A stretch of 15,853 nucleotides of DNA from Methanobrevibacter sp. (GTDB lineage: Archaea > Methanobacteriota > Methanobacteria > Methanobacteriales > Methanobacteriaceae), in NCBI GenBank assembly GCA_017652345.1, contig JAGCBE010000392.1, positions 1-15,853 on the forward strand. The letters are read 5' to 3'. The notes beneath the pieces are model-generated. The model was not told where the DNA came from, searched no databases, and saw only the letters and a list, made by a program, of their open reading frames with translations. Within the stretch, counting starts at the first letter, position 1. Each line of letters begins with the position of its first letter. Positions 1 to 4,959 of the stretch are shown here, piece by piece. Position numbers and translations under genes: made by a program.

Positions 1-119
1 AGACACATATACACAATAATACTAGGACACAAGATTAACAGTATAAAAGACATCAGTTGACAATTTAAGTGTAAATCTAAATAAAAGTTTTAAAAAGTTA
101 ATGAAAATCGTTGACTTTA
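1..119. repeat. Left inverted terminal repeat (incomplete)
   Basis: Bases 1-119 are the exact reverse complement of 15646-15764; the match breaks at base 120. Inverted terminal repeats are the replication origins of linear genomes that start DNA synthesis from a terminal protein, which fits the polymerase and probable terminal protein encoded here. The right copy continues 89 bases further outwards, so this left copy seems truncated at its outer end. The inner edge (111-116, TTGACT) doubles as a promoter -35 box. Confidence 0.93.
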
Positions 120-139
120 ATTTAGTAATATGTTACTCT
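111..139 (+). promoter_or_regulatory. Rightward promoter at the inner edge of the left repeat
   Basis: The -35 box TTGACT (111-116) lies in the terminal repeat. After 17 bases comes an extended -10 element, TG-T-TACTCT (131-139), just inside the unique sequence. The -10 hexamer is weak (3 of 6) but the TG extension and spacing are right. Transcription would start near 146 and run through the small hairpin and the long structured RNA towards the gene at 443. Confidence 0.45.
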
Positions 140-164
140 TAATATGTAGCAAGGATGATATATT

Positions 165-193
165 TATAACACGCCTCCGTAACGTGTATTATA
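165..193 (+). other. Small hairpin with CCTCC in the loop
   Basis: ACACG (169-173) pairs with CGTGT (183-187), and four more pairs form beyond a two-base bulge (165-168 with 190-193). The nine-base loop contains CCTCC (174-178), the complement of the core Shine-Dalgarno sequence. No T-run follows directly, so this is not a convincing terminator. A role of the loop in binding ribosome binding sites is speculation. Confidence 0.4.
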
Positions 194-228
194 TTTTTAG
201 TATTTTCCTAAATTCTTTTTTTGTTTTT

Positions 229-258
229 TTGACAACCTTGTTACGTGCTATCTTTATA
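229..258 (+). promoter_or_regulatory. Possible promoter for the structured RNA
   Basis: A consensus -35 box TTGACA (229-234) is preceded by a T-rich tract (212-230) resembling an UP element. The -10 element is less clear: TTTATA (253-258) at 18-base spacing, or an extended element TG-C-TATCTT (246-254) acting without this -35. Either would start RNA at about 261-265, close to where the unbroken 15-bp helix of the following hairpin begins (264). The poor -10 could mean an activator is needed. Confidence 0.4.
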
Positions 259-405
259 GGTAGCATAGAGTAGATATACAGTAAGACAAATATGGTATGT
301 AGGTGGGTGAAGCAAAGGCATTTAGTGTCAAACCTCAACATAACAAGTGAGCCACCTATTTGTTATATATCAGATGCAATATATCTATTCTATGGTGCTT
401 ATAAG
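253..405 (+). ncRNA. Long structured RNA, candidate packaging RNA
   Basis: One long imperfect hairpin is seen, with base i pairing with base 658-i. Bases 253-278 pair with 380-405 (25 of 26; only 263/395 is a G-G mismatch), and 290-306 pair with 352-368 (16 of 17). Between them is an 11 by 11 internal loop (279-289 and 369-379) with a few possible pairs; the terminal loop (307-351) has no strong fold that I can see. Nine pairs are G-U on the plus strand and would be A-C mismatches on the minus strand, so selection seems to act on a plus-strand RNA. In phi29 a packaging RNA from the left genome end joins the connector to ATPase gp16; this genome has both proteins and an RNA-like element at the left end. 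The exact phi29 three-way junction is not evident. Alternatives are a 5' leader element of the gene at 443 or another regulatory RNA. The structure is well supported; the function is a hypothesis. Confidence 0.6.
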
Positions 406-412
406 TACTAAT

Positions 413-421
413 TGTTATAAT
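413..421 (+). promoter_or_regulatory. Extended -10 promoter of the 443 gene
   Basis: TG-T-TATAAT (413-421) is a perfect extended -10 element. No good -35 is present at 17 bases, which extended -10 promoters can do without. Transcription would start near 428, inside the AAAGGAGA ribosome binding site (425-432), giving a very short leader before ATG 443. Confidence 0.55.
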
Positions 422-442
422 ACGAAAGGAGAAAGAAGAAAG

Positions 443-787
443 ATGAAAAAGTATGAATTAACAATTAATGAAACATGGGGAAGTTGCAACACTGAGCTAT
501 TTAAGAAAATGGCAAAGAAAGGAGATATCACAGCTTCTAAAGTTGAGGATATGGTAGGTAAAGTAATTAAAATTACTGGATGGGCTGACGCTCATATATC
601 TACTGATTCTAAAGATTTTGATTTAACTTATTATGCTACTGATGATGGATATTTTTCAACTGGTAGCAAGTATTTTAAAGAATCACTTAATGATTATTTA
701 GGAGATACTGATACATTTAAAATTCTAAAGGTTAAAACAAGTAAAGGTTTTACATACAAAGTATCACCTATAATTGAGGGTGAATAA
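443..787 (+). CDS. Probable single-stranded-DNA-binding protein
   Basis: A 114-aa soluble protein. The start at 443 is chosen because AAAGGAGA (425-432) lies ten bases upstream and the protein begins MKKYELTI; an upstream in-frame ATG at 347 lacks a ribosome site and adds a sequence translated through the structured RNA. The body (VIKITGWADAH, then a stretch ending GYFSTGSKYF, then FKILKVKTSKGFTYKV) looks like alternating beta strands of an OB fold, in the style of small phage DNA-binding proteins; phi29 SSB gp5 is a similar 124 aa. It has its own extended -10 promoter and a terminator just after the stop, so it is transcribed alone, fitting a protein needed in large amounts to coat displaced strands during protein-primed replication. 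Family assignment rests on pattern and context, not on a diagnostic motif. Confidence 0.5.
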   Translation: MKKYELTINETWGSCNTELFKKMAKKGDITASKVEDMVGKVIKITGWADAHISTDSKDFDLTYYATDDGYFSTGSKYFKESLNDYLGDTDTFKILKVKTSKGFTYKVSPIIEGE

Positions 788-790
788 TTT

Positions 791-952
791 ATGAGGGGAG
801 TTGATTTTTTACTCCTCTTTTTTATTATTTACGATGTAATTATTACGTGGTTATTCTTTTATATATGGTGGAACACACGTAAAAAAAGTAATGAAAAAGA
901 TGATTTAATAGATGATTTAAACAATGAGCTTGCAAAATTACATAAAAAGTGA
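791..952 (+). CDS. Small membrane protein upstream of the holin
   Basis: A 53-aa protein, too short for most gene callers. GAGGGTGA (776-783) lies seven bases before ATG 791. A hydrophobic segment covers about residues 5-27 (VDFLLLFFIIYDVIIT, then WLFFYIWW), followed by a charged tail rich in Lys, Asp and Glu that could form a short coiled coil. One membrane segment and a charged cytoplasmic tail, 23 bases before a holin-like gene, suggest a lysis role (holin partner, antiholin or spanin-like), but no family motif proves it. Codons 1-11 also form a terminator hairpin, which may limit its expression. Confidence 0.55.
   Translation: MRGVDFLLLFFIIYDVIITWLFFYIWWNTRKKSNEKDDLIDDLNNELAKLHKK
793..823 (+). 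terminator. Terminator after the 443 gene
   Basis: GAGGGGAGT (793-801) pairs with ACTCCTCTT (811-819), including two G-U pairs, around a nine-base loop, followed by T residues to 823. It begins six bases after the stop of the upstream gene. It also overlaps the first codons of the small membrane-protein gene that starts at 791, so some read-through or a separate promoter is needed for the lysis genes. Confidence 0.65.
801..828 (+). promoter_or_regulatory. Weak promoter candidate for the lysis genes
   Basis: TTGATT (801-806) sits at the loop of the terminator hairpin and TATTAT (823-828) follows after 16 bases. Both boxes deviate from consensus, so this is tentative. The arrangement copies that at 3135-3163, where a -35 box lies in a terminator stem and the -10 follows the T-run. 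A start near 835 would lie within the 791 gene, so it would serve the holin and later genes only. Confidence 0.25.
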
Positions 953-975
953 TATTTTAGAATCAAGGAGGGACT

Positions 976-1170
976 ATGAAAGAGATACTAGATTTTATTT
1001 TTCAATATGGGATAGGAACATTATGTGTAGCTTATTTAATATATGATAGATTAACTGTTTCAAAAGAAACAAATAATCTAATGTTAAAAATGATAGAAAC
1101 TTTAAATAATGTAAACACTAGATTATCTATTATTGAAGATAAACTTGAAAGAAAAGGAAGTGATGAATAA
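976..1170 (+). CDS. BhlA-like holin
   Basis: A 64-aa protein with an N-terminal hydrophobic segment (about residues 5-23, ILDFIFQYGIGTLCVAYLI) and a charged C-terminal helix ending LSIIEDKLERK. This layout, one membrane segment then an amphipathic coiled coil, is that of the BhlA/UviB holin-like family of Bacillota and their phages. Holins gather in the cytoplasmic membrane and let the lysin reach the wall at the end of infection. AAGGAGG (965-971) precedes the ATG. It is followed, with one-base overlap, by a 23-codon ORF and then the two lysin genes, so it belongs to a lysis operon. The overlapping minus-strand ORF is a shadow. Confidence 0.7.
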   Translation: MKEILDFIFQYGIGTLCVAYLIYDRLTVSKETNNLMLKMIETLNNVNTRLSIIEDKLERKGSDE

Positions 1171-1241
1171 TGGAAAATTCTGACGTAGCTGTTTTAGATG
1201 ACACAGTAGAAACACTTGAGGAGGTAGAAGATGAAATTTAA
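1170..1241 (+). CDS. Acidic 23-aa microprotein or coupling ORF
   Basis: ATG 1170 overlaps the holin stop by one base (TAATG), with AAAGGAAG (1153-1160) as ribosome site. The 23-residue product is strongly acidic (MENSDVAVLDDTVETL, then mostly Glu and Val). Its stop at 1239-1241 lies inside the next gene, and the next gene's GAGGAGG site lies in its own codons. It may be a real microprotein, or it may only carry ribosomes from the holin to the SH3 gene. No function can be given. Confidence 0.4.
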   Translation: MENSDVAVLDDTVETLEEVEDEI

Positions 1242-1551
1242 AATCGGAGATAAAGTTATAATCAATGGTTATCTTTATAAATCTAGTAATGCTACAACTC
1301 CAAGTGGAAGTGTTAAAAATAAAGTAACTAATATAACTAGAACAGCAAATGGTAGTAAACATCCATACAATACTACTGGAGATTTAGGATGGATGGATGA
1401 ATCATCTATCAAACTTTATGAGGATAACAAAAAATATGAAGTTGAAATTGAGTTAACAGATAAAAATGGATTAATTGATTATTTAAAGACTCATGAAGAT
1501 AAAATAATAATGATAGATTCAAAAGAGTTAAAGGATGTACTAGGATTATGA
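1231..1551 (+). CDS. SH3-like cell-wall-binding protein (lysin subunit)
   Basis: A 106-aa protein. Residues 2-63 (KFKIGDKVIINGYLYKSS ... GDLGWMDESSIKLY) match the pattern of the small bacterial SH3-like domain found at the C-terminus of many Gram-positive phage endolysins: an IGDKV strand, a GYLY strand, a KVTNI strand and a closing LGW-SSI. Such domains bind peptidoglycan cross-bridges. Here the domain is alone; the remaining 43 residues (EVEIELTDKNGLIDYL and on) form no known enzyme. The next gene, an M23 peptidase without a visible binding domain, begins in the stop codon (ATGA, 1548-1551), so I infer a two-polypeptide lysin. GAGGAGG (1219-1225) serves the ATG at 1231. The C-terminal part may hold the partner, which is untested. 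Confidence 0.65.
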   Translation: MKFKIGDKVIINGYLYKSSNATTPSGSVKNKVTNITRTANGSKHPYNTTGDLGWMDESSIKLYEDNKKYEVEIELTDKNGLIDYLKTHEDKIIMIDSKELKDVLGL

Positions 1552-2171
1552 GAGCTGGAGAAACTCTAGTTGATAGAGCTGGAAATCAAGTAGCGTTGTT
1601 TCCTTTAGAGTATATGTATATATCTCAAGGTGAGGGAGGAAGTTACTCACATAGTGGAAGATGGGCTATTGATTTTGTAGGATACGAAAATGGAGTTAGA
1701 AAATTAGAGTGCCCATATTATGCACCCTTTGACTGTCATGTAGTACAACATGCAAGTTATTTTAATGTATGGCAAAGTAATAATAGAGTAGTAACTCCAG
1801 TAGGGTTACAATTTTGTAGCTTTGTAGTTATGCACGATGAGAATCCTCCAGCACTAGGAACTTATAAAAACCAAGGTGAAGTAATAGGACATACTGGAAC
1901 AAAGACTAGTCCAGGCGGAACTCCAGTAACAGGTGACCATGTACACATGCAAGGATGTAATGGAAAATTTGTTGGATGGGCTAGTGGTGGTAGAGATTTA
2001 ATTAATAGACAACATATTTATAATTTATTTTATATAAATGATACTGTTATTCTTAATGATTACGGTTATAACTGGAGAACATATCAAGGTGGTCATCCCA
2101 CACCATCATTTAAAAAGTATAAATTTAAGTGGGTATTATATGCTAATAAATTAAGAGGGAGGTATGAATAA
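1548..2171 (+). CDS. M23 peptidase endolysin
   Basis: A 207-aa protein with the marks of M23 (LytM/lysostaphin type) zinc endopeptidases: probable zinc ligands His35 and Asp42 (HSGRWAIDF), His96 (VVMHDEN), the GEVIGHTG turn at 110-117, and the HxH motif His131-Val-His133 (GDHVHMQ). These enzymes cut peptide cross-bridges of peptidoglycan. There is no signal peptide, so release through the holin is expected. A position in the lysis cassette favours endolysin; in phi29 an M23 domain also occurs in the tail-tip protein gp13, so a virion-entry role is the main alternative. Translation is probably coupled to the SH3 gene by the ATGA overlap. No wall-binding domain is visible within this protein. 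Confidence 0.82.
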   Translation: MRAGETLVDRAGNQVALFPLEYMYISQGEGGSYSHSGRWAIDFVGYENGVRKLECPYYAPFDCHVVQHASYFNVWQSNNRVVTPVGLQFCSFVVMHDENPPALGTYKNQGEVIGHTGTKTSPGGTPVTGDHVHMQGCNGKFVGWASGGRDLINRQHIYNLFYINDTVILNDYGYNWRTYQGGHPTPSFKKYKFKWVLYANKLRGRYE

Positions 2172-2446
2172 TGATTAGTATTTATGATGTAAAAAAAAGT
2201 GAGATGTTAACACATCCAAATGGAGAAGTATTTTATCTATGTGAACTAAGAGGTTTATCAACTGATGTAAAACCAAAAAGTATAAAAAATGGTAGTATAG
2301 AAAATGGTAGTAGTTTTATTGAAATTGACACTGGAGATATATACTTATACGATTTAGCTAATGAAGAATGGAATAACCTTAATAGTGGAGATACACCATC
2401 TGAAGAAACACCATCTGAAGAAACTCTACAAGGTGAGGAAAAATAA
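2171..2446 (+). CDS. Conserved small phage protein, possible virion accessory
   Basis: A 91-aa protein starting one base inside the preceding stop (TAATG), with AGAGGGAGG at 2154-2162. The core, around residues 46-68 (NGSSFIEIDTGDIYLYD, then a Trp), is a pattern I recognise from small phage proteins beside head or tail genes, sometimes called head fibre proteins; the true function is unknown to me. The C-terminus is an acidic low-complexity tail with a duplicated TPSEE unit. It lies between the lysin and the BspA-like protein, so an accessory virion role with the latter is possible. Confidence 0.55.
   Translation: MISIYDVKKSEMLTHPNGEVFYLCELRGLSTDVKPKSIKNGSIENGSSFIEIDTGDIYLYDLANEEWNNLNSGDTPSEETPSEETLQGEEK
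2393..2424 (+). repeat. Tandem 15-bp repeat in the 2171 gene
   Basis: ACACCATCTGAAGAA occurs twice head to tail (2393-2407 and 2408-2422), in frame, encoding TPSEE twice in the acidic tail. It could vary in copy number without breaking the frame. Confidence 0.85.
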
Positions 2447-2448
2447 TT

Positions 2449-3123
2449 ATGGATTTATTTAGTTATTTATTAGGAAAAAAATCATCTAGTTCTGGCGGAG
2501 GTGGTGGAGGTGGATTAAATTGGTCACAAATAGGTTATAATGATGCACCACAAAGTATTATAAATGGATATAATTACGCAAAAAATATTTATGATAATTG
2601 GGATGCCACACAAACGAATTTATCAAGTAAATATTATCAAGATTATCTCATTGAATATTTTCCGTTAGTAGATACTTCTAAGGTAACAAATGTTACCTCA
2701 ATGTTTTCAGGTTGTTCTAAGTTATCCTATGTACCAGCATTAACTTTAAGTGTATCTTCATTTCAAGAATTATTTTATAACTGTTATGCTTTAGATTATG
2801 TTGATACAAGTAATTGGAATACATCAAACACAACAAACTTTTATAGATTATTTGCTAACTGTAGAGGTTTAACTGAAATTGATATGAGTAATATAAATGC
2901 TCCTAATTTAACAGATATAAGACAAATGTTTGATGGATGTACTAATTTAAAAAAATTAGATATTAGAAAATTTGAGTTTTCCAATTCAATAACTATGACA
3001 ATGAATGTGTTTAGAAATATCCCAACAGATTGTTTAATATTAGTAAAAGATCAAACAGCAAAAGATTGGATATTAGCAATACGAAGTGATTTAACAAATA
3101 TACAAATAGCAAGTGAATATTAA
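2449..3123 (+). CDS. BspA-like leucine-rich-repeat surface protein
   Basis: A 224-aa protein in three parts. Residues 1-22 are a short head (MDLFSYLLGKK), then a Ser run and a seven-Gly linker. Residues 23-75 lead to repeats from about 76 on: VTNVTSMFSGCSKLSYVP, then F-Y-C, F-NC-GLTEIDMS and MFDGCTNLKKLDI units. The MF-GC-L-x-x-L repeat is typical of BspA-like LRR / DUF285 domains found in surface proteins of Mollicutes, lactobacilli and gut Firmicutes. Residues 190-224 close the fold. The head plus Gly linker looks like a virion anchor with a flexible hinge. I infer a decoration or receptor-binding protein; where it sits in the virion is unknown. A terminator follows the stop directly. Confidence 0.7.
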   Translation: MDLFSYLLGKKSSSSGGGGGGGLNWSQIGYNDAPQSIINGYNYAKNIYDNWDATQTNLSSKYYQDYLIEYFPLVDTSKVTNVTSMFSGCSKLSYVPALTLSVSSFQELFYNCYALDYVDTSNWNTSNTTNFYRLFANCRGLTEIDMSNINAPNLTDIRQMFDGCTNLKKLDIRKFEFSNSITMTMNVFRNIPTDCLILVKDQTAKDWILAIRSDLTNIQIASEY

Positions 3124-3147
3124 AAATGTCAATATTGACATTTTTTT
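3122..3147 (+). terminator. Terminator after the BspA-like gene
   Basis: A perfect palindrome (3122-3133 against 3134-3145, centred on AATATT) runs into seven T residues (3141-3147). It starts inside the stop codon. In RNA the four central bases would form the loop. Its right arm contains the -35 box of the next promoter. Confidence 0.7.
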
Positions 3148-3163
3148 ATTTTTGTATTATATT
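3135..3163 (+). promoter_or_regulatory. Promoter of the head operon
   Basis: A consensus -35 TTGACA (3135-3140), a 17-base spacer and -10 TATATT (3158-3163) make the best plus-strand sigma-A-type promoter in the window. The start would be near 3170, just before the AAAGGAGA site (3172-3179) and ATG 3188. The -35 lies in the descending arm of the upstream terminator. Confidence 0.7.
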
Positions 3164-3187
3164 GAAAATAGAAAGGAGATTTAAAAT

Positions 3188-3484
3188 ATGGCAAAGTTAA
3201 CTAAAGATGAGTTAATAGCTAAAGTTAACGATAAGTTAGCTGACAACTCTGAACTTGCAGTAGAGTTAATGGAAGATATAGCTGATTCTTTTGAATCTGT
3301 AGATTTATCTGGTTATGTTGAAAAGATACTTTATGATGAACTATTAGATAAATATAAAAGTAGATTTTTAGCACCAGAAGAAATTAAGGAAGAAGAAAAA
3401 GTTGAAGTTATGGATGAAGAACCTCAAGAAGAAGTAATTGATGTAGAAGAAATTTTTGAGGAAGAAAAGGAGGATGAAGAATAA
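3188..3484 (+). CDS. Scaffolding protein (gp7-like)
   Basis: A 98-aa, largely helical and acidic protein directly before the capsid gene, the position of phi29 scaffold gp7, which is also 98 aa. Residues 1-60 give amphipathic helices (ELAVELMEDIADSFESVD, SGYVEKILYDELLDKY); residues 61-98 are mostly Glu with Lys, Asp and Val. Scaffold proteins fill the prohead and guide capsid assembly, then leave before DNA is packaged. Sequence similarity to gp7 itself is not obvious, so the call rests on size, composition and place. First gene after the strong promoter, with AAAGGAGA at 3172-3179; its stop overlaps the capsid start by one base. Confidence 0.65.
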   Translation: MAKLTKDELIAKVNDKLADNSELAVELMEDIADSFESVDLSGYVEKILYDELLDKYKSRFLAPEEIKEEEKVEVMDEEPQEEVIDVEEIFEEEKEDEE

Positions 3485-4884
3485 TGGCAAAAAAGACAGT
3501 TATTAAAAGTAGAAGTAATGCTGAATTATTAAGTTATATTATTAACCAAAATCCAGTATTAAAAGAAAATTTAGATTTACCAGTACAAGGTCAAAGTATT
3601 GAACCTATTGGTAAAATCATAATGGGAAATAAAGTTTATCGTAATGCTTTTATTAATACAATTAACTTAATTGGTTTAACTGTTATCAAACGTAATGGAT
3701 GGGATAATCCATGGGATTTTACGAAACGTGGTACTTTAAGATTCGGTCAACATGTTCGTGAAATGATAGCAGATTTATGTAATGTTTACGATTATAATGC
3801 TAATTTTTCTGACAAAGATAGATTTTTACAAACAGTTGTCCCTAATGTTTTGAGTTATATACAGGAAGTTAATTTCCAAAAATTTTATCAAACTACTACA
3901 TCAGACTCACAACTTGCTATGGCATTTACTGATGAAGGTGGACTATATGACTTGATTTATGAAATAGTAGGTATGCTATATGAATCATTAAAATATGATG
4001 AATATTTAGTTGATAAATATATGTTATGCCGTCGTATAGTTGATGGTACTGTTACATCAGTTGATTTAGTAACAGTTGGAAAATCAGCTCGTGAAATTGT
4101 TTCTCAAATGAAATCAATTACTAACAAAATGACTTTCAGAAGTCCTAACTATAACCCAGCTGGAATCCGTAGAGCTAATAGATTTGAAGATTTAATTACT
4201 ATTATGGATACTGACTTTGAGGGAGTTATGTCTACTGAAGTACTTGCTACAAGTTACTTTAGAAATGATGCTGAACTAAAAACTCAACTTAAATTAGTTG
4301 ATGGATTTAGTGAAACTGATTCTGAAAGATTAACAGAGTTACTAGGAGATGCTTATGTACCATTTACTGATGGTGAAAAGACTGAACTAGCTAAAGTAAA
4401 AGCTGTAGTTATTTCACGTGAGTGGTTTATGGATTATATTTATGCACTTGATACTGATGCAGAATTCAAAGAAACTGAGTTCTATAATCCTACAACTCTA
4501 GAAAATAATCATTTCTTACATGCTTGGAGAGTATTCTCAACTAGTCCTTTTGAGCAAGCTGTAGTATTTATTGATGATACTACACCTAGTGTAACTAGTG
4601 TGACTGTTAGTCCATCTAGTGGAACTGTACTACAAGGACAAAGTCTACAATTATCAGCTTCAGTTGTAACTGTAGGATTTGCTAATAAAGCTGTAACATG
4701 GTCTGTAGTTGATTCAACAACTGAACTTCCAGTTGAGGGTGTAACTATTAATGAATCTGGAGTACTAAAAATTGCTAGTGGCGTAGCTAATGATTTAGAA
4801 TTTACAGTAACTGCTACTAGTGTTTATGATACTAGTGTTAATGATACAGCTACAATTAGTACACCAGTAACACCAGGTCCATAA
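3484..4884 (+). CDS. Major capsid protein with C-terminal BIG2 domain
   Basis: A 466-aa protein, near the 448 aa of phi29 gp8, which also has an HK97-type body and a C-terminal BIG2 domain. Here residues 1 to about 365 form the body, and 366-466 read as a BIG2 immunoglobulin-like domain (VTVSPSSGTVLQGQSLQLSA, AVTWSV, GVLKIASG, TVTATS), usually displayed on the shell surface. Gene order scaffold-capsid-connector supports the call. About half of its Arg codons are CGT where most neighbours prefer AGA, consistent with tuning for high expression. AAGGAGG (3469-3475) lies inside the scaffold gene and the start overlaps its stop by one base. Confidence 0.9.
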   Translation: MAKKTVIKSRSNAELLSYIINQNPVLKENLDLPVQGQSIEPIGKIIMGNKVYRNAFINTINLIGLTVIKRNGWDNPWDFTKRGTLRFGQHVREMIADLCNVYDYNANFSDKDRFLQTVVPNVLSYIQEVNFQKFYQTTTSDSQLAMAFTDEGGLYDLIYEIVGMLYESLKYDEYLVDKYMLCRRIVDGTVTSVDLVTVGKSAREIVSQMKSITNKMTFRSPNYNPAGIRRANRFEDLITIMDTDFEGVMSTEVLATSYFRNDAELKTQLKLVDGFSETDSERLTELLGDAYVPFTDGEKTELAKVKAVVISREWFMDYIYALDTDAEFKETEFYNPTTLENNHFLHAWRVFSTSPFEQAVVFIDDTTPSVTSVTVSPSSGTVLQGQSLQLSASVVTVGFANKAVTWSVVDSTTELPVEGVTINESGVLKIASGVANDLEFTVTATSVYDTSVNDTATISTPVTPGP

Positions 4885-4889
4885 AATAA

Positions 4890-4933
4890 GCAACTCTAAG
4901 TTGCAAATAGGGAGCAACTAAAAGCTCCCTTTT
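4890..4933 (+). terminator. Terminator with possible attenuator fold after the capsid gene
   Basis: Hairpin A: GCAACT (4890-4895) pairs with AGTTGC (4899-4904). Hairpin B: AGGGAGC (4909-4915) pairs with GCTCCCT (4924-4930), followed by T residues, a normal intrinsic terminator. GCAACT occurs again at 4914-4919, partly inside the left arm of B, and can pair with AGTTGC instead, which would break B. The three-way choice resembles a terminator/antiterminator switch between the abundant capsid protein and the scarce connector. Confidence 0.75.
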
Positions 4934-4959
4934 ATTTTTAATAAAAGAAAGGAGATTAT

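Noticed and set aside
212..230. T-rich tract as a terminator
   Set aside because: No hairpin directly precedes it; it fits better as an AT-rich element before the TTGACA box at 229.
130..273. 47-codon plus-strand ORF inside the left-end non-coding region
   Set aside because: No ribosome binding site, low-complexity hydrophobic product, and overlap with promoter-like and structured RNA signals.
347..442. Upstream extension of the 443 gene to an ATG at 347
   Set aside because: No ribosome site at 347, and the extension is translated through the structured RNA and the promoter; ATG 443 has AAAGGAGA at good spacing.
1123..1362. 79-codon minus-strand ORF over the holin and SH3 genes
   Set aside because: Antisense shadow without a ribosome site; lies within a coherent plus-strand lysis cassette.
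3104..3132. Leftward promoter from the second TTGACA of the 3122-3145 palindrome
   Set aside because: The minus-strand hexamer exists, but no acceptable -10 lies 16-18 bases further on.
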